Part shown: positions 63,510 to 64,000 of the stretch, in pieces | Layout of the letters: the number at the start of each line of letters is the position of its first letter | Position numbering within the stretch: the first letter of the stretch is position 1 | Assembly: GCA_965140765.1 (NCBI GenBank) | Contig: OZ223309.1 | Coordinates: 2,542,001 to 2,606,000, forward strand | DNA: 64,000 nucleotides | DNA from: Sunxiuqinia sp963678245 | Lineage (GTDB): Bacteria > Bacteroidota > Bacteroidia > Bacteroidales > Prolixibacteraceae | Direction of reading: 5' to 3' | Program-made: the position numbers and the translations under genes | The notes under the pieces: generated by a model | What the model saw: only the letters and a program-made list of their open reading frames with translations | Database searches by the model: none | What the model was told of the DNA's origin: nothing

Positions 63510-64000
63510 TGGCAAACTTAATTCCATTAGCAGAACGCCTTCGTCCGAAAACTCTTGACGATTATATCGGCCAGGAGCATCTGGTTGGGAAAGGTGCTGT
63601 TTTACAAAAAATGATCGAATCGGGTAATATTTCATCCATCTTACTATGGGGTCCTCCCGGCGTAGGAAAAACAACACTTGCCAAGATTATAGCCAACACA
63701 CTAGATCGGCCGTTTTACACTTTAAGTGCTATCAATTCAGGCGTAAAAGATGTTCGCGAGGTCATTGAAAAAGCCCGGAAGTTGCAATTTTTCAATAACC
63801 CCAATCCTATTTTATTTATCGATGAAATTCATCGCTTTAGCAAGTCTCAGCAAGACTCACTGCTAGGAGCTGTAGAGCAGGGAATTGTAACTTTAATTGG
63901 TGCAACTACTGAAAACCCATCGTTCGAAGTGATCTCACCTCTCCTATCGCGTTGTCAGGTTTATGTGCTCAAGCATTTGGAAAAAGATGGCCTGCTGAAA
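63509..64000 (+). CDS. rarA: Replication-associated recombination protein RarA, 3' end outside window
   Basis: I translated 164 codons from ATG 63509 to the window edge. The AAA+ signatures are clear: LRPKTLDDYIGQEHLVG, Walker A LLWGPPGVGKTTLAK, Walker B ILFIDEIHRFSKSQQD and sensor-1 region GATTENPSFEVISPLLSR. This is RarA/MgsA, which acts at stalled replication forks with single-stranded DNA-binding protein. About 60 percent of the usual length (around 420-450 residues) is missing at the C-terminus. Confidence 0.93.
   Translation, partial: MANLIPLAERLRPKTLDDYIGQEHLVGKGAVLQKMIESGNISSILLWGPPGVGKTTLAKIIANTLDRPFYTLSAINSGVKDVREVIEKARKLQFFNNPNPILFIDEIHRFSKSQQDSLLGAVEQGIVTLIGATTENPSFEVISPLLSRCQVYVLKHLEKDGLLK

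Noticed and set aside
1..64000. CRISPR arrays, tRNA or rRNA genes, insertion sequences, phage genes or a SusC/SusD pair.
   Set aside because: I found no regularly spaced repeats, cloverleaf-like segments, transposase or phage motifs, and no SusC/SusD-like frames.

Overview
The window looks like a chromosomal segment of a Bacteroidota bacterium, probably a free-living, Marinilabiliales/Prolixibacteraceae-like organism. The taxon is inferred from gene families, not from a database match. Supporting signs are an AT-leaning genome, many lipoprotein and signal-peptide openings, a polysaccharide-utilisation operon rich in glycoside hydrolases, families typical of the phylum (DUF4382, HYC_CC_PP, DUF3127, TPR-histidine kinase), and repeated promoter elements of the Bacteroidota type (TTG, 17-19 bases, TAnnTTTG) upstream of housekeeping genes. 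No rRNA, tRNA, CRISPR array, intact insertion sequence or phage was seen.

Region 1 (1-13883, minus strand) is one tight operon of at least seven genes: GH78 rhamnosidase, a five-bladed-propeller glycosidase-like lipoprotein, a GH2 enzyme, a mandelate-racemase-type sugar-acid dehydratase candidate, an SDR dehydrogenase, a LacZ-type GH2 and a GH106 rhamnosidase cut by the window edge. It looks built to strip L-rhamnose and beta-linked galactose or uronic acid from a complex glycan and to process an acidic sugar product inside the cell. A LacI-type operator-like palindrome lies upstream, followed by a decayed SGNH-hydrolase gene (14341-14885) and a TPR sensor kinase (15165-17063).

Region 2 (17280-31818) is mostly core metabolism and translation: ornithine aminotransferase, a Lys-rich 33-residue protein, an M64 metallopeptidase with a nine-G tract, a YbdG-like channel, two Lrp/AsnC paralogues, FolE, HldD, YaaA, RlmD, an ABC-F protein, RlmB and AmtB. 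Region 3 (31897-39383) is a set of mostly exported enzymes: a cytochrome c-sugar dehydrogenase fusion, two lactonase-like propellers, a CDGSH protein, a DUF4382 lipoprotein, an unknown secreted protein and an aldose 1-epimerase lipoprotein. Several of these could act together in extracytoplasmic aldose oxidation.

Region 4 (39472-47471) is a heavy-metal efflux locus: HYC_CC_PP protein, CusA-, CusC- and CusB-like proteins and an exported HMA-domain protein. By eye it is richer in G and C than its surroundings. Region 5 (47895-64000) is again housekeeping: SerB with OsmC, a basic secreted protein of unknown role, RuvX with peptide deformylase, ComEC, TrkA with TrkH, a Sua5/YciO protein, MnmD, two FKBP isomerases, DUF3127, Tag, a large TPR protein, a small membrane protein and the start of RarA.

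No single locus stands out as a clearly new defence or mobile system. The items most worth a second look are the rhamnose operon with its unassigned dehydratase and propeller enzyme, the exported aldose-oxidation set, the enlarged CusA with its exported HMA partner, and the simple-repeat tracts in or near genes for exported proteins.
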